Shown: one piece after another, positions 9,336 to 18,581 of the stretch
How positions within the stretch are numbered: the stretch's first letter is position 1
Layout of the letters: each line of letters begins with the position of its first letter
NCBI RefSeq assembly: GCF_017161325.1
Contig: NZ_CP045670.1
Location: 2,101,367-2,165,366 of the forward strand
Source of the DNA: Treponema pedis
Lineage (GTDB): Bacteria > Spirochaetota > Spirochaetia > Treponematales > Treponemataceae
DNA: 64,000 nucleotides
Direction of reading: 5' to 3'
Made by a program: the position numbers and the translations under genes
Notes under the pieces: model-generated
Database searches by the model: none
The model's input: only the letters and a program-made list of their open reading frames with translations
What the model was told of the DNA's origin: nothing

Positions 9336-10358
9336 AATTTTTATTTTTTAAACCTTGTAAAAAATTATATGTAAAGGAAGAAACATAGTCTTTTATTTCT
9401 TCAAGAGAGTTATTTTTATAGGCTCTGCGTACCGCCGTTGCGGAAATAATTTTCTCATTATGTCCTTCTGTCTTTTTGCGCTTAATAATTTTTACTTCGC
9501 ATTTAGGCGGTAATTCCGCTAAAAGGGTTTTATTATAAAGCCCTGTGCTTATATCAAGAGGCTCTTCTCCTAAAAAACGCACTCCGATATTAAAAAAGGG
9601 AACAAAGTATTTTAAAAAATTCTTGCATCAAGCTCCGTTTGATTTTTTTGCACTAAGGCTGTTTCCTTTAAAAAATAAGAAGGAAATGTCGCTTCGCTTA
9701 TTAAAAATTCCGATGAGGGAAGAACAAAAATATTTTTTAAGTCTTTTACGTTTTCTTTTACCAAAAAAAATCTGTCTTTAAAAGAAAAAAAACTTTTATC
9801 GTTTTCCACTACAAAAACAAAAAGAAGTTTTTCGTTGTTACAATACTTTAAAGCTTCTTCTATTAAGTGGCGGTGCCCCAATGTAAAAGGATTTGCATTT
9901 ATCACAATTGCGGCATTTAATTTTTTTTTTATTTCAGCTTTCGGGCAATATTCTAAAAATTTTTCTTTTAACGTCTGCTCCGCCGTTTTTTCTCCGCGGT
10001 AAAGCAGAGCGGAATCGGCCGCCGTTTCCAAAACGGTAAAACCTGCATTGGTAAAAAAATGAGCCGATGTTTTTTTTGTAAAAATAAAAAACGATTTATA
10101 GTTTTCGCTATAGGCTTCTTTTAAAAGAGCCGATAAAATTTCATCGGTTAATCCCAAGCCTTGAAACTTTGAATTAACGGCAAAACATTTTAAAATATTT
10201 TTTTCTCTGCCGCCGCATGCAAGAAGATTATCGGCATCATCAAAAATTCCGTAAAGACTTTCTAAAGAGTCTTCCCTTAATCCGTTTTGTTCCAAGAGAG
10301 AAATAAATTTTTCTTTTTGATTTAAAATATTTAAATTTATTTTTTGTAAATTTGTCAT
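9325..10358 (-). CDS. citC: Citrate lyase synthetase / ligase CitC (frameshifted)
   Basis: Acetylates the prosthetic group of citrate lyase, switching the enzyme on. An N-terminal GNAT-like domain (ILKCFAVNSKFQGLGLTDEI) is followed by a nucleotidyltransferase domain with NANPFTLGHRHLIEEAL. The frame stops at about residue 248, but the next frame continues with KYFVPFFNIGVRFLGEEP and ISATAVRRAYK, the expected C-terminal half. The break is at an A6 run (9614-9619, plus strand), where one extra base restores a protein of about 344 residues. It sits between the fumarase genes and citXG, pointing to C4-dicarboxylate/citrate metabolism. Confidence 0.8.
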
Positions 10359-10408
10359 AAGCTATAAAATCGGCAATTTTAAATTTAATCTTGCCGATTG
10401 TACAAAAA

Positions 10409-10968
10409 CTAAAGGCTTTTTAAATACTCTTCCCTTCCCAATTTATAAAGATTGTTTCCTTTGGAATCTATAATACAGGTTACGGGAAAATCTTCTACAT
10501 AAAGCCTTCTGATTGCTTCGGCACCCAAATCTTCATAACAAATAAGTTCCGCAGACTTTATTTTACTTTTGATTAAGGCCGCCGCTCCTCCTATTGCCGC
10601 AAAGTAACAAGCTCCGTGTTCCATTATTTTTTCAACAACGGCATCATTTCGTTTTCCTTTTCCTATCATTGCCGCCAAGCCCTCATCTAAAAGCTGCGGA
10701 GTATAAGCGTCCATTCTATAGCTTGTGGTAGGGCCAGCAGAGCCTATAGGCTCGCCCGGTTTTGCAGGCGTAGGGCCTACATAATACATAACGGCGCCTC
10801 TTACATCAATCGGAAGCCGCTCGCCTTTTTCCAAAAGTTCGCATAAGCGTTTATGAGCCGCATCACGGCCGGTGTAAATATAACCGGACAGTAAAACTAT
10901 ATCCCCTGCCTTTATATCTTTTAAATCTTCCCGCTTAAGCGGTGTTTTAAGTTTTTTTGTTCGCTCAT
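10409..10968 (-). CDS. fumB: Class I fumarate hydratase, beta / C-terminal subunit (frameshifted near 5' end)
   Basis: The second subunit of an iron-sulphur fumarase converting fumarate and malate. Typical runs are LLSGYIYTGRDAAHKRL, VGPTPAKPGEPIGSAGPTTS and CYFAAIGGAAALI. The ATG at 10968 has AGGAATTT upstream and begins MSEQ, but the frame breaks within a T7 run (10952-10958, plus strand); with eight bases there, it runs straight into the family sequence KLKTPLKREDLKDIKAGD. The gene starts 11 bases after the alpha subunit. Loss of a core fumarase subunit is unlikely, so the break is probably a sequence error. Tartrate dehydratase is the alternative family member. Confidence 0.8.
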
Positions 10969-10979
10969 CTTAAATTCCT

Positions 10980-11834
10980 CTATAGTTCAACTTCCTTATG
11001 TCTTGTTGCATGACAGTTTATATTTACACAAACCGGAAGTCCTGCAATATGAGTAGGAAAGGTTTCAATCATAACACGCAAGGCCGTAGTTTTTCCGCCG
11101 TATCCTTGAGGGCCTATTCCCAAAGCATTTATTTTTTCAAGCATTTCTTTTTCCAAATCGGCATAAAAGGGGTCGGAATTATAAACATCAAAGGGACGCA
11201 TTAAAGCTTTTTTTGCAATAAGGGTTACCTTATCCACGGTGCCCCCTATACCGACACCGACGACAATCGGAGGACAGGGATTGGGGCCTGCAAGCTCAAC
11301 GGTTTCCAAAATGAATTTTTTAACGCCTTCAATACCGTCGGAAGGCTTAAGCATTGCAAGCCGTGACATATTTTCGGAGCCGAACCCCTTGGCCGCAAAC
11401 ATTATATGAAGTTTATCACCTGGAACAATTTCATAATGTACCACGGCAGGCGTGTTATCCTTTGTATTCACCCTGTTATACACAGGGTCTTTTACAACGG
11501 ACTTTCGTAAATAACCGTCGGAATAAGCCTGTCTTACGCCTTCATTTATTGCATCTTCAATATAACCGCCTTCAATATGAACGTCCTGCCCTATTTTTAC
11601 AAAAAGAACGGCCATTCCCGTATCCTGGCACATAGGCGAAGCCGTATTTTTTGCAATTTCGGCATTTTCGATTATTTGGTCAAGCGTATCGCGTGCCAAA
11701 GTCCACTTTTCCGCTTCCCTTGAAAATTTAAGGCTTTTTAAAACATCGTCGGGAAGATAATAAGCCGCTTCAATTGCCATTTTGCGGACTTCCTCGGTAA
11801 TTTTTTTTGCTTCTACAATATGCATACTCAACAT
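10980..11834 (-). CDS. fumA: Class I fumarate hydratase, alpha / N-terminal subunit
   Basis: 284 residues carrying the [4Fe-4S] cluster of a two-subunit, oxygen-sensitive fumarase. The presumed cluster cysteines are in ASPMCQDTGMAVLFV, GPNPCPPIVVGVGIGG and CVNINCHATRH. FGSENMSRLAMLKPSDG and GPQGYGGKTTALRV are standard family runs. It is first in a minus-strand cluster, followed after 11 bases by the beta subunit, then citC and citXG. L(+)-tartrate dehydratase shares the fold, but fumarase is more likely in an anaerobic amino-acid fermenter. The start could also be the methionine at residue 4 (MLSMHIVEAK). Confidence 0.9.
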   Translation of the reverse strand: MLSMHIVEAKKITEEVRKMAIEAAYYLPDDVLKSLKFSREAEKWTLARDTLDQIIENAEIAKNTASPMCQDTGMAVLFVKIGQDVHIEGGYIEDAINEGVRQAYSDGYLRKSVVKDPVYNRVNTKDNTPAVVHYEIVPGDKLHIMFAAKGFGSENMSRLAMLKPSDGIEGVKKFILETVELAGPNPCPPIVVGVGIGGTVDKVTLIAKKALMRPFDVYNSDPFYADLEKEMLEKINALGIGPQGYGGKTTALRVMIETFPTHIAGLPVCVNINCHATRHKEVEL

Positions 11835-12058
11835 ACTCCAAAGTTAATGCAGGACATTATAATGCCCTTTTTAGGGTTTTCTATTATAGAATATAAATAC
11901 AAGACCGTCAAGAACGTACAGCCGATATGCAAGAATATAAACCGGCTGTCAACGTAAAAGTAAGAGATTTTTTTATGCAAAAAATAAAGGTTAACGGCTC
12001 TTTAAACAAATTAAAATCGGTTCTTTATAAAAACATATCAGATTTTAAAAAAAAATAC

Positions 12059-12085
12059 TTAAGAGTTTTTTCACTATTCCGATAT
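12059..12085 (+). promoter_or_regulatory. Sigma28-like flagellin promoter
   Basis: TTAAG at the -35 position and CCGATAT (12079-12085) at the -10 position, about 16 bases apart, resemble the flagellar sigma28 pattern TAAA-N15-GCCGATAA. It lies about 130 bases upstream of flaB. This is a consensus reading, not a mapped start site. Confidence 0.55.
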
Positions 12086-12123
12086 ATTTAATAAGCACAG
12101 CAAATGGTTAGTGCTTCCGTCTT

Positions 12124-12192
12124 CTGCCGGAAATGTCAGAGGATCCGGAAATGACATATCGGCAGGGATGCCGCGGTAGTTTTTATCTGCCG
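12124..12192 (+). promoter_or_regulatory. Structured flaB leader with two competing stems
   Basis: CTGCCG (12124-12129) can pair with CGGCAG (12160-12165), enclosing a second stem ATGTCA/TGACAT (12133-12138 with 12152-12157). The loop holds GGATCCGGA, so two GGA motifs are exposed. A second CTGCCG (12187-12192), 10 bases before the AAAGGAG ribosome-binding site, can pair with the same CGGCAG. The two foldings exclude each other, so this may control flaB translation. CsrA binding to the GGA motifs is a plausible inference. Confidence 0.5.
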
Positions 12193-12215
12193 AAAATCAC
12201 CAAAGGAGCAGGAAT

Positions 12216-13076
12216 ATGATCATTAATCACAACATGAGCGCTATGTTTTCACAGAGAACATTGGGACACACCCATTTATTAAATCAGAAAAACATAGAAA
12301 AACTTTCGTCGGGCTTACGCATTAACCGAGCGGGCGATGATGCATCAGGTTTGGCTGTATCGGAAAAGATGAGAAGCCAAATTCGCGGTTTGAACCAAGC
12401 AAGTACAAATGCACAAAACGGTATTTCTTTTATTCAAGTTGCGGAAGCTTTCCTTCAGGAAACAACTGATGTTATTCAAAGAATCCGTGAATTAAGCGTA
12501 CAGTCTTCCAACGGTATTTATTCCGCAGAAGACCGCTTGTACATTCAGGTTGAAGTATCACAGCTTATTGCTGAAGTAGACAGAATTGCAAGCCATGCTC
12601 AATTCAACGGTATGAATATGCTTACCGGAAGATTCGCTCAAGAAACCGGAGAAAACACAGTTACGGCCTCCATGTGGTTCCATATCGGTGCCAACATGGA
12701 CCAGAGAACACGTGCGTACATTGGAACAATGACGGCAAAGGCCCTCGGAGTCCGCAATGTGGGAAGTGAAGAAATTATGTCAATCGACACTCCCGAAAAA
12801 GCAAACCGTGCAATCGGTACCCTTGATGAAGCTATCAAGAAAATCAACAAACAGCGAGCCGATTTAGGTGCATACCAAAACAGACTTGAGCTTACTGTTG
12901 TAGGTATTAACATTGCAGCGGAAAATCTCCAAGCCTCGGAATCGCGAATACGCGATGTCGACATGGCAAGAGAAATGGTGGATTACACCAAAAACCAGAT
13001 TCTCACACAATCCGGTACGGCTATGCTTGCACAGGCAAATCAGGCAACGCAAAGCGTTATGACCCTGTTAAGGTAG
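12216..13076 (+). CDS. flaB: Periplasmic flagellar filament core protein (class B flagellin)
   Basis: 286 residues, the usual length of spirochaete FlaB proteins, which polymerise into the core of the periplasmic filament. The N-terminal D0/D1 helices ([37 protein letters not shown]) and C-terminal D1/D0 helices ([20 protein letters not shown] ... [14 protein letters not shown]) are complete, and the variable outer domains D2/D3 are absent, as expected. AAAGGAG lies 8 bases before the ATG. Spirochaetes carry several FlaB paralogues; which one this is cannot be decided. It has its own promoter and terminator. Confidence 0.97.
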   Translation: MIINHNMSAMFSQRTLGHTHLLNQKNIEKLSSGLRINRAGDDASGLAVSEKMRSQIRGLNQASTNAQNGISFIQVAEAFLQETTDVIQRIRELSVQSSNGIYSAEDRLYIQVEVSQLIAEVDRIASHAQFNGMNMLTGRFAQETGENTVTASMWFHIGANMDQRTRAYIGTMTAKALGVRNVGSEEIMSIDTPEKANRAIGTLDEAIKKINKQRADLGAYQNRLELTVVGINIAAENLQASESRIRDVDMAREMVDYTKNQILTQSGTAMLAQANQATQSVMTLLR

Positions 13077-13095
13077 ACGTAGACAGTTTGACGGG

Positions 13096-13129
13096 AAGAG
13101 CGGCTTTAAAAACGGCCGCTCTTTTTTTT
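13096..13129 (+). terminator. flaB rho-independent terminator
   Basis: A perfect stem AAGAGCGGC / GCCGCTCTT (13096-13104 with 13115-13123) is followed by a run of T. It starts 20 bases after the flaB stop codon. Confidence 0.9.
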
Positions 13130-13213
13130 ATTTCTTACCGAAATTTTGCACTGAAAATTCATACCTTTAAATACCGGAAAATCATTTTATTTATAAAATC
13201 TCCAATTTCGTAC

Positions 13214-13242
13214 TTGATATTTCTTTATTTATGTGATAATAT
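13214..13242 (+). promoter_or_regulatory. Possible promoter of the cheW-aminotransferase-nadK run
   Basis: TTGATA (13214-13219), 17-base spacer, TAATAT (13237-13242), about 30 bases before the cheW start. Each hexamer departs from consensus by one or two bases. Confidence 0.45.
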
Positions 13243-13271
13243 GCTATATTAAATTATTGGAGGATAACTAC

Positions 13272-13781
13272 ATGGCAAACGCTACAAGCCGAGGTAAAAA
13301 AGTAAAAACAGAGAATGATGAACTTTTAAAATTGGTTACATTTCAGCTCGGTGAAGAACTCTACGGCGTAGAAATTATGGACGTAGACCAAATAGTCAGA
13401 GTTCAGGATGTAAGGCCTATACCTAATGCACCCTATTATGTTGAAGGTATTTTCAATTTAAGAAGCGAGATTATCCCGATAATAAGTTTGCATAAACGCT
13501 TTCACATCAAAAAAGCCGCAATCGATGAAAACGACCAGTTTTTAGGCGGGTTTATTATCATTAAAATCGAAAATAATAAAATCGGAATTATAATCGATAA
13601 AATTGCCCGCGTTGTAGACGTAAAAAAAGAAGAAATTCAGCCCCCGCCTCAAATGATAGCGGGTATCGGAGCCGAATATATTCACGGTGTAGTAAGGCGG
13701 GACGCAGGTTACCTTATCCTTTTGGATATTCACAGGTTATTTAATCCCAAAGAATTACAAAAAATTACCACAAATTTATAA
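13272..13781 (+). CDS. cheW: CheW-type chemotaxis coupling protein
   Basis: 169 residues from the ATG at 13272, chosen over an upstream start because TTGGAGG lies 8 bases before it. A single CheW domain spans about residues 20-160: LVTFQLGEELYGVEIMDVDQ, then IPNAPYYVEGIFNLRSEIIP and IARVVDVKKEEIQPPP. CheW links chemoreceptors to the kinase CheA at the cell pole. Its position right after a flagellin gene fits a motility role, but the next two genes are not chemotaxis genes. Spirochaetes often have several CheW paralogues. Confidence 0.9.
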   Translation: MANATSRGKKVKTENDELLKLVTFQLGEELYGVEIMDVDQIVRVQDVRPIPNAPYYVEGIFNLRSEIIPIISLHKRFHIKKAAIDENDQFLGGFIIIKIENNKIGIIIDKIARVVDVKKEEIQPPPQMIAGIGAEYIHGVVRRDAGYLILLDIHRLFNPKELQKITTNL

Positions 13782-13782
13782 G

Positions 13783-14826
13783 ATGAAAATTCCCGTTTAC
13801 AGTTCCACAATACGCCGCTCCGAAATGGACGCCGTGCTTACCTGTATGGTTGAAGAAAAAATCGGGCCCGGTGAAATGAGTCAAAAGCTGATTAAACAAA
13901 TTTGCGAAACTTTTTCGGTTTCGGGAGCGGCAGCTTTCAGAAGTCCGGCTATAGCCCTTAACTATGCGCTTTCGGCTCTTAATCTGGAAGAAGGTTCCGA
14001 GATAATTATTTCGGCTCTTGCGCCTTCATGGCAATATACGGAATTACAGCGTAAAAAATTTAAACCTGCCGTAATAGATGTTCAGCAGGATAACGCTCTT
14101 ATAAATTTTGAAGCCGTAGAAGCGGCGGTTCAATCCGGAGGAAGAGCTCTTATTTTACACGAAACTCTCGGATTTTTACCGGATATCGAAAAGATTTTAA
14201 CTCTTAATATCCCCGTAATAGAAGATATTTCACAAAGTGCGGGTGCCATTTATAAAGAAAGGCCGGCAGGAAGTTTGGGCGTTTTTTCCATTTTAGGTTT
14301 GGAAGAAAAAGATATATTAACGGGCGGAGGCGGAGCGGTTTTACTTGCTCCTGAAAGACGCAATTCAATCATTTTAAAGCGGCTTTATGATGAAGCTCCA
14401 GTAACCGACCTTTTACCGGATATAAACGCATCCCTTGCCTTCGTACAACTTAGACAAATGGGAAAAAATATGGATTTACGCAAAGAAATGAATGAAGCTT
14501 ATGTAAGGTCGATAATGCAGGGAAAGCACAAAACGATTCCGCTGACCGAAGGCTCTACAAATCCCGTTTATTCATTTCCCGTTATTTTAAATTCCGGTGC
14601 GGCCGATGTTCAAAAGTATGCGGCAAAAAAGAATATTGAAATCGAAGCGGCATTTAAAAATTCCGTAGTCGATTATTTAAAAAAATCGGAAGAAAATAAG
14701 GAAAATCAAGAAGCGTTTATAAATGCAGCTTCTCTTTTATTGCGCTGTGTTCTTTTTCCGCTTTACCCCAGACTGGGAGCAAAAAAATCCGCGGAAATCG
14801 CAAAGGTTTTGGCTACCCTGCCCTAA
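13783..14826 (+). CDS. DegT/DnrJ/EryC1/StrS-type PLP aminotransferase
   Basis: 347 residues with the DegT fold: MKIPVYSSTIRRSEMDAVL, AAAFRSPAIALNYALSAL, the PLP phosphate region VIEDISQSAGAIY, and the presumed PLP lysine in LEEKDILTGGGGAVL. Such enzymes usually aminate nucleotide-linked keto-sugars for cell-surface glycans. The sequence around the lysine departs from the common SFHPSKN pattern, so it may be a divergent or non-classical member. It starts one base after the cheW stop, and nadK follows after 20 bases. No sugar pathway genes are adjacent, so the substrate is unknown; a link to flagellin glycosylation is only a guess. Confidence 0.75.
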   Translation: MKIPVYSSTIRRSEMDAVLTCMVEEKIGPGEMSQKLIKQICETFSVSGAAAFRSPAIALNYALSALNLEEGSEIIISALAPSWQYTELQRKKFKPAVIDVQQDNALINFEAVEAAVQSGGRALILHETLGFLPDIEKILTLNIPVIEDISQSAGAIYKERPAGSLGVFSILGLEEKDILTGGGGAVLLAPERRNSIILKRLYDEAPVTDLLPDINASLAFVQLRQMGKNMDLRKEMNEAYVRSIMQGKHKTIPLTEGSTNPVYSFPVILNSGAADVQKYAAKKNIEIEAAFKNSVVDYLKKSEENKENQEAFINAASLLLRCVLFPLYPRLGAKKSAEIAKVLATLP

Positions 14827-14846
14827 TTTTTTTTAAGGAAAATGTT

Positions 14847-15689
14847 TTGAAAAGCGCCTTAATCGTTGTAAGTACCGATAAACCTGAAACCGAAAAATTA
14901 AGCGGAGCAATCGGTGCTTTTCTTAAAGAAAACGGAATAGATTTTACCGTTTATGAATATTCGGGGTATTCACACTTACCCGGGTTAAAAAGCGGTTTTG
15001 ATTTTGCCGTCAGTTTAGGCGGCGACGGAACCGTTTTGTTTACCGCCCGTTACTGCGCTCCTCGAAATATTCCCGTATTTCCCATAAATTTCGGACGTTT
15101 CGGTTTTATTGCAAATATAGAACCTAACGAATGGAAAGTCGAACTTATTAACTTTTTAAACGGAAAATCGGAATTGCATGAAAGGAGCTTACTTTCAGTT
15201 GCAGTAAAGAGAAAAGAAAAAATAACGGATTCTTTTGAGGCCTTAAATGATGCCGTCATTTCAGGAGCGGGAATCGCCAAGCTGATAAATTTGGATATAG
15301 GTTTTAACGGTATTTCCTTCGGAACATTCAGGGCGGACGGAGTAATAGTTTCAACGCCTACAGGTTCCACCGCATATTCGGCAGCTTCAGGAGGTCCTAT
15401 CTTGGACCCGAGCACTTCTTCCTTTGTACTCACGCCTATTTCTCCGTTTTCACTTTCAAACCGCCCGCTGGTGCTTCCTTCAAACGGCAAAATGATAATA
15501 CGGGTTTTACCTGCACGTACGAAAGAAGTAATTCTTTCCGTAGACGGACAGGAAATTTTTTCACTTAAAGAAGGCGATAAGATAATAATAAGCGAATCGC
15601 CTAACAAGGTTAAAATGGCTGGCTGCTCGCCGGATAATTTTTACAGAGCCCTACGCTCAAAACTCGGCTGGTCGGGCTCCTCAAGATAG
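14847..15689 (+). CDS. nadK: NAD kinase
   Basis: 280 residues. It phosphorylates NAD to NADP. The diagnostic GGDGTVLFTAR motif is at about residues 58-68, followed by VFPINFGRFGFIANI, and the second conserved block TPTGSTAYSAASGGPILDP. Translation appears to begin at TTG (14847), with AAGGA 7 bases upstream; the nearby ATG at 14842 is in another frame. It is the last gene of a plus-strand run with cheW and the aminotransferase and converges on the ABC exporter gene. Confidence 0.92.
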   Translation: MKSALIVVSTDKPETEKLSGAIGAFLKENGIDFTVYEYSGYSHLPGLKSGFDFAVSLGGDGTVLFTARYCAPRNIPVFPINFGRFGFIANIEPNEWKVELINFLNGKSELHERSLLSVAVKRKEKITDSFEALNDAVISGAGIAKLINLDIGFNGISFGTFRADGVIVSTPTGSTAYSAASGGPILDPSTSSFVLTPISPFSLSNRPLVLPSNGKMIIRVLPARTKEVILSVDGQEIFSLKEGDKIIISESPNKVKMAGCSPDNFYRALRSKLGWSGSSR

Positions 15690-15742
15690 TTAAAAGATAC
15701 GCCTCTTTCTTTTTAAAACTCGATTGAAAATTTTTAAAAAGG

Positions 15743-17475
15743 TTATTGTATCCGTTCTACAGCCTCCAAAGTATATAAACTGTAAAATATTTTTTTAAGC
15801 CTAATTAATTCATCAAATGTTCCGCATTCGCAAACTCTTCCGTCCTGTAATACAAGAATTTTATTATATTGAGCTAATAAGTTTTTATTTAATCTATGTG
15901 AAACGGCGATAACCGTTTTATCCTGTAAAGATAAAATTTGCTTTTCAATCTCCTGTGCGGTTTCGGCATCAAGGCTCGAAGTTATTTCGTCCAATATTAA
16001 AACCGGTAAATTTAATAATAAACAACGGGCAATAGCAAGTCTTTGTTTTTCGCCTCCTGAAAGTTTACTTCCGTTTTCACCTACCTTAAATTTTTTACCG
16101 TCGGGATTTTTTTCAATCAGATGCGAAAGCCCCGAATGTTTTATCGCTTTATCAATTTCGGTATCCTGAAAATTTAAACCCAGCCTGATATTATTTTCAA
16201 TAGTATCGTCAAACAAAAAAACATTTTGATGAATCATTCCGAATTTTGAATATAAACTTTCGGCTTTTATATCGCATAAATTTTTACCGTCAATAGTTAT
16301 AGAGCCGGAATAGTTTTTAAAGTATTTTAAAAGAAGTTTTAATACGGTAGATTTCCCCGAACCCGTTTTTCCCACCAGCAAAACTTTTTCTCCCGTGTTA
16401 ATTTCCAAATTAAGATTTTTTAATACTTGATGTTCAATTGAATTACCGCTTAAATCATTTTCATTTGTTTTAAATGAAAAATTAACATCGGTAAATTTTA
16501 TTGAATCGGTAAAATCGAATTTTTCGACACAATCCGTATCGGAAGGCTTATTGTTTTTTAAAACATCAAGAATTTTGGCGCTTACGGCTCTTACAGTATT
16601 TAATTCCGCAAAACCCTTTGCTATACCTTGTATAGGGCTCAGAATATGATTTACCAATTGAACGGCGGTAATAATCCCGCCTATATAAAATTTTCCGTTA
16701 AGTGAAAGATATGCGCCTAAGAGTAAGGGAACAAAAAATAAAAGCCCGCCCAGCGTTGATGAAATATTTTGTACTGCTGAAGTGGAATTATCTTTAGCTC
16801 TCTTTTTTTTGTAATTATTTTATTTTGTAATAAAAAATTTGCAGAAACCTTTTTAACGATATTAAAACCTTTAATAACCTCAAAGCCTGAAAGATAATCT
16901 TTTACATACACCGTAAATTTTTCCAATGCGCTTGAATAATCCTTTCCGGCCTTTCGTAAAAGCCCCGATAAAATTCCAGGTACAACCATCGGCACTAAGG
17001 CGGTAAGCAGAACCGTTATTGCAATAATCCAATTCAAATAAAAAATTGAAGCTATACCGAATAAAAACAAGCATATATTCGATAAAATTAAAAAAACGGA
17101 ACCGAAATAATTTGTTTCTACTAACGACATATCCGTTAAAAACATAGAAATATATTCATTGGAATTCCTTTCTATAAAAAAACTTATCCGACTGTTCATT
17201 ATTGAATTAAAAAAATCCGAGCGAACATGTCTTATGGAATTTGTAAGATAGTTATTGTAAAGAACGGAAGTAATAAAATTTAAAGCTCCGGTTAAAGTCA
17301 TTATAATTGCAGCTTTAATACCTTCCGCATATAAAGCGGAAAGTTTACCGTCAACGGCAACCTGTATTATGTTACCCAACAAAAAAGCAAAATAAACCGT
17401 ACCGAATGAAGCTGCAACAGCAAATAAAACGGCAAAACAAAAAGAAAACTTTGATTTTAAAATATACTTAAACAT
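15743..17475 (-). CDS. ABC exporter, fused membrane and ATPase domains (frameshifted)
   Basis: An ABC half-exporter of about 577 residues read in two frames. The N-terminal part has six hydrophobic segments (from MFKYILKSKFSFCFAVLFAV); the C-terminal part has Walker A GKTGSGKSTVLKLLL, signature LSGGEKQRLAIARC, Walker B LPVLILDEITSSLD and the H-loop AVSHRL. The break is in a T8 run (16803-16810, plus strand); one extra base joins NKIITKK to RAKDNSTSAVQNISSTLGG without loss. The start at 17475 is taken because upstream codons overlap the dehydrogenase gene. It probably works as a homodimer or with a partner outside the window. The substrate is unknown. Confidence 0.8.
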
Positions 17476-17485
17476 AAACCTGTTC

Positions 17486-18364
17486 CTAAAGTTTTTTGTA
17501 ATACTCGTAAAGTGCCTGAGTCCCCTTTTCCGCATAACCTTCTTCATTCATTTTATTGAAAAAATTTTGAGCAAGTTCCAATACGGGGATTTTTATATTA
17601 AGCTCTTTTGCAACGCTTAAGGCTATGTTTAAATCTTTTAAAAAATGTTTTATGTAAAAACCGGGCGCATAATCTTTATTAAGCATTTTAGGACCGTTAT
17701 TTAAAATTTGCCAACTGCTTGCAGCTCCGCCTCCTATTGCATCAAGCATTTTTTTCGGATTGAGGCCCGACTCTTCCGCATAGCGTACGGCTTCCACCGC
17801 ACCGAATAAATTCGCGGCCACTGCAATTTGATTTGCCATTTTCGTATGCTGACCCGAACCCGCGCCGCCCTGCAATGCCCATGATTTCCCCATACAGGCA
17901 AAAAAAGGCTCAAGTTTTTTAAAAGCGGCTTCATTGCCGCCCGCCATAATCGAAAGAGTTCCGTTTTTGGCTCCTATATCTCCGCCGGATACGGGAGCAT
18001 CAACGGATTCCATTCCGTTTTTTTCGGCTTCTTCATAAATCTTTTTTGCCAAAACTGGACTTGAAGTTGTCATATCAATAAAAACGGTGCCAGCCTTTGC
18101 CGTTTTAAATAAACCTTTTTCACCGAAATATATTTCCTCCACATCTTCAGGATAACCTACAATAGTAAAAATAATATTGCAATTGGGAGCAAGGTCGGAA
18201 GGGCTTTCATACCATACCGCACCTTTTGAAATAATATCTTCTGCGGATTTTTTTGTACGAGTGTACACATGCAGATTCGCTCCGGCTTGACGAAGCCTTT
18301 CGGCCATACTTTTTCCCATAACACCTAAACCGATAAAACCGACATCAGAATTCTCTACTTTCAT
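17486..18364 (-). CDS. NAD(P)-dependent beta-hydroxyacid dehydrogenase
   Basis: 292 residues of the 3-hydroxyisobutyrate / tartronate semialdehyde reductase family. The N-terminal Rossmann motif is VGFIGLGVMGKSMAERL; the substrate-binding signature is FIDMTTSSPVLAKKI followed by DAPVSGGDIGAKNGTLSIM; the catalytic lysine is in GSGQHTKMANQ. It reduces or oxidises small hydroxy acids such as 3-hydroxyisobutyrate, glyoxylate or succinic semialdehyde; the exact substrate cannot be read from sequence. It lies 10 bases upstream of the ABC exporter on the same strand, possibly co-transcribed. Confidence 0.88.
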   Translation of the reverse strand: MKVENSDVGFIGLGVMGKSMAERLRQAGANLHVYTRTKKSAEDIISKGAVWYESPSDLAPNCNIIFTIVGYPEDVEEIYFGEKGLFKTAKAGTVFIDMTTSSPVLAKKIYEEAEKNGMESVDAPVSGGDIGAKNGTLSIMAGGNEAAFKKLEPFFACMGKSWALQGGAGSGQHTKMANQIAVAANLFGAVEAVRYAEESGLNPKKMLDAIGGGAASSWQILNNGPKMLNKDYAPGFYIKHFLKDLNIALSVAKELNIKIPVLELAQNFFNKMNEEGYAEKGTQALYEYYKKL

Positions 18365-18581
18365 ATTTTCACCTCTTTAAAACATTGTAACAAAATAACA
18401 AAAAATATTCCACTCCGTTATCTTAAAGAACCCGTATTATAATATTTAAAAATATAACTTATAAGGCAGACTTGAAAAAAAACTATAATAAATGTATTAT
18501 ATTGAAAAGGTTTTTAACTTTAAGTGTTTATTCATAGATTAAAAACTGCAAAAATTACAAGTTACCGAACGGAGAGAGAAT

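Noticed and set aside
10409-10968. Programmed frameshifting in fumB or citC
   Set aside because: No slippery heptamer with a following pseudoknot was recognised, and identical homopolymer breaks occur in many unrelated genes.
15050-15607. Long minus-strand open frame of 185 codons inside nadK
   Set aside because: It is a shadow of nadK; its protein has the composition of reversed codons and no recognisable domain. The same holds for the frames antisense to hutH (19439-19903) and flaB (12638-12964).
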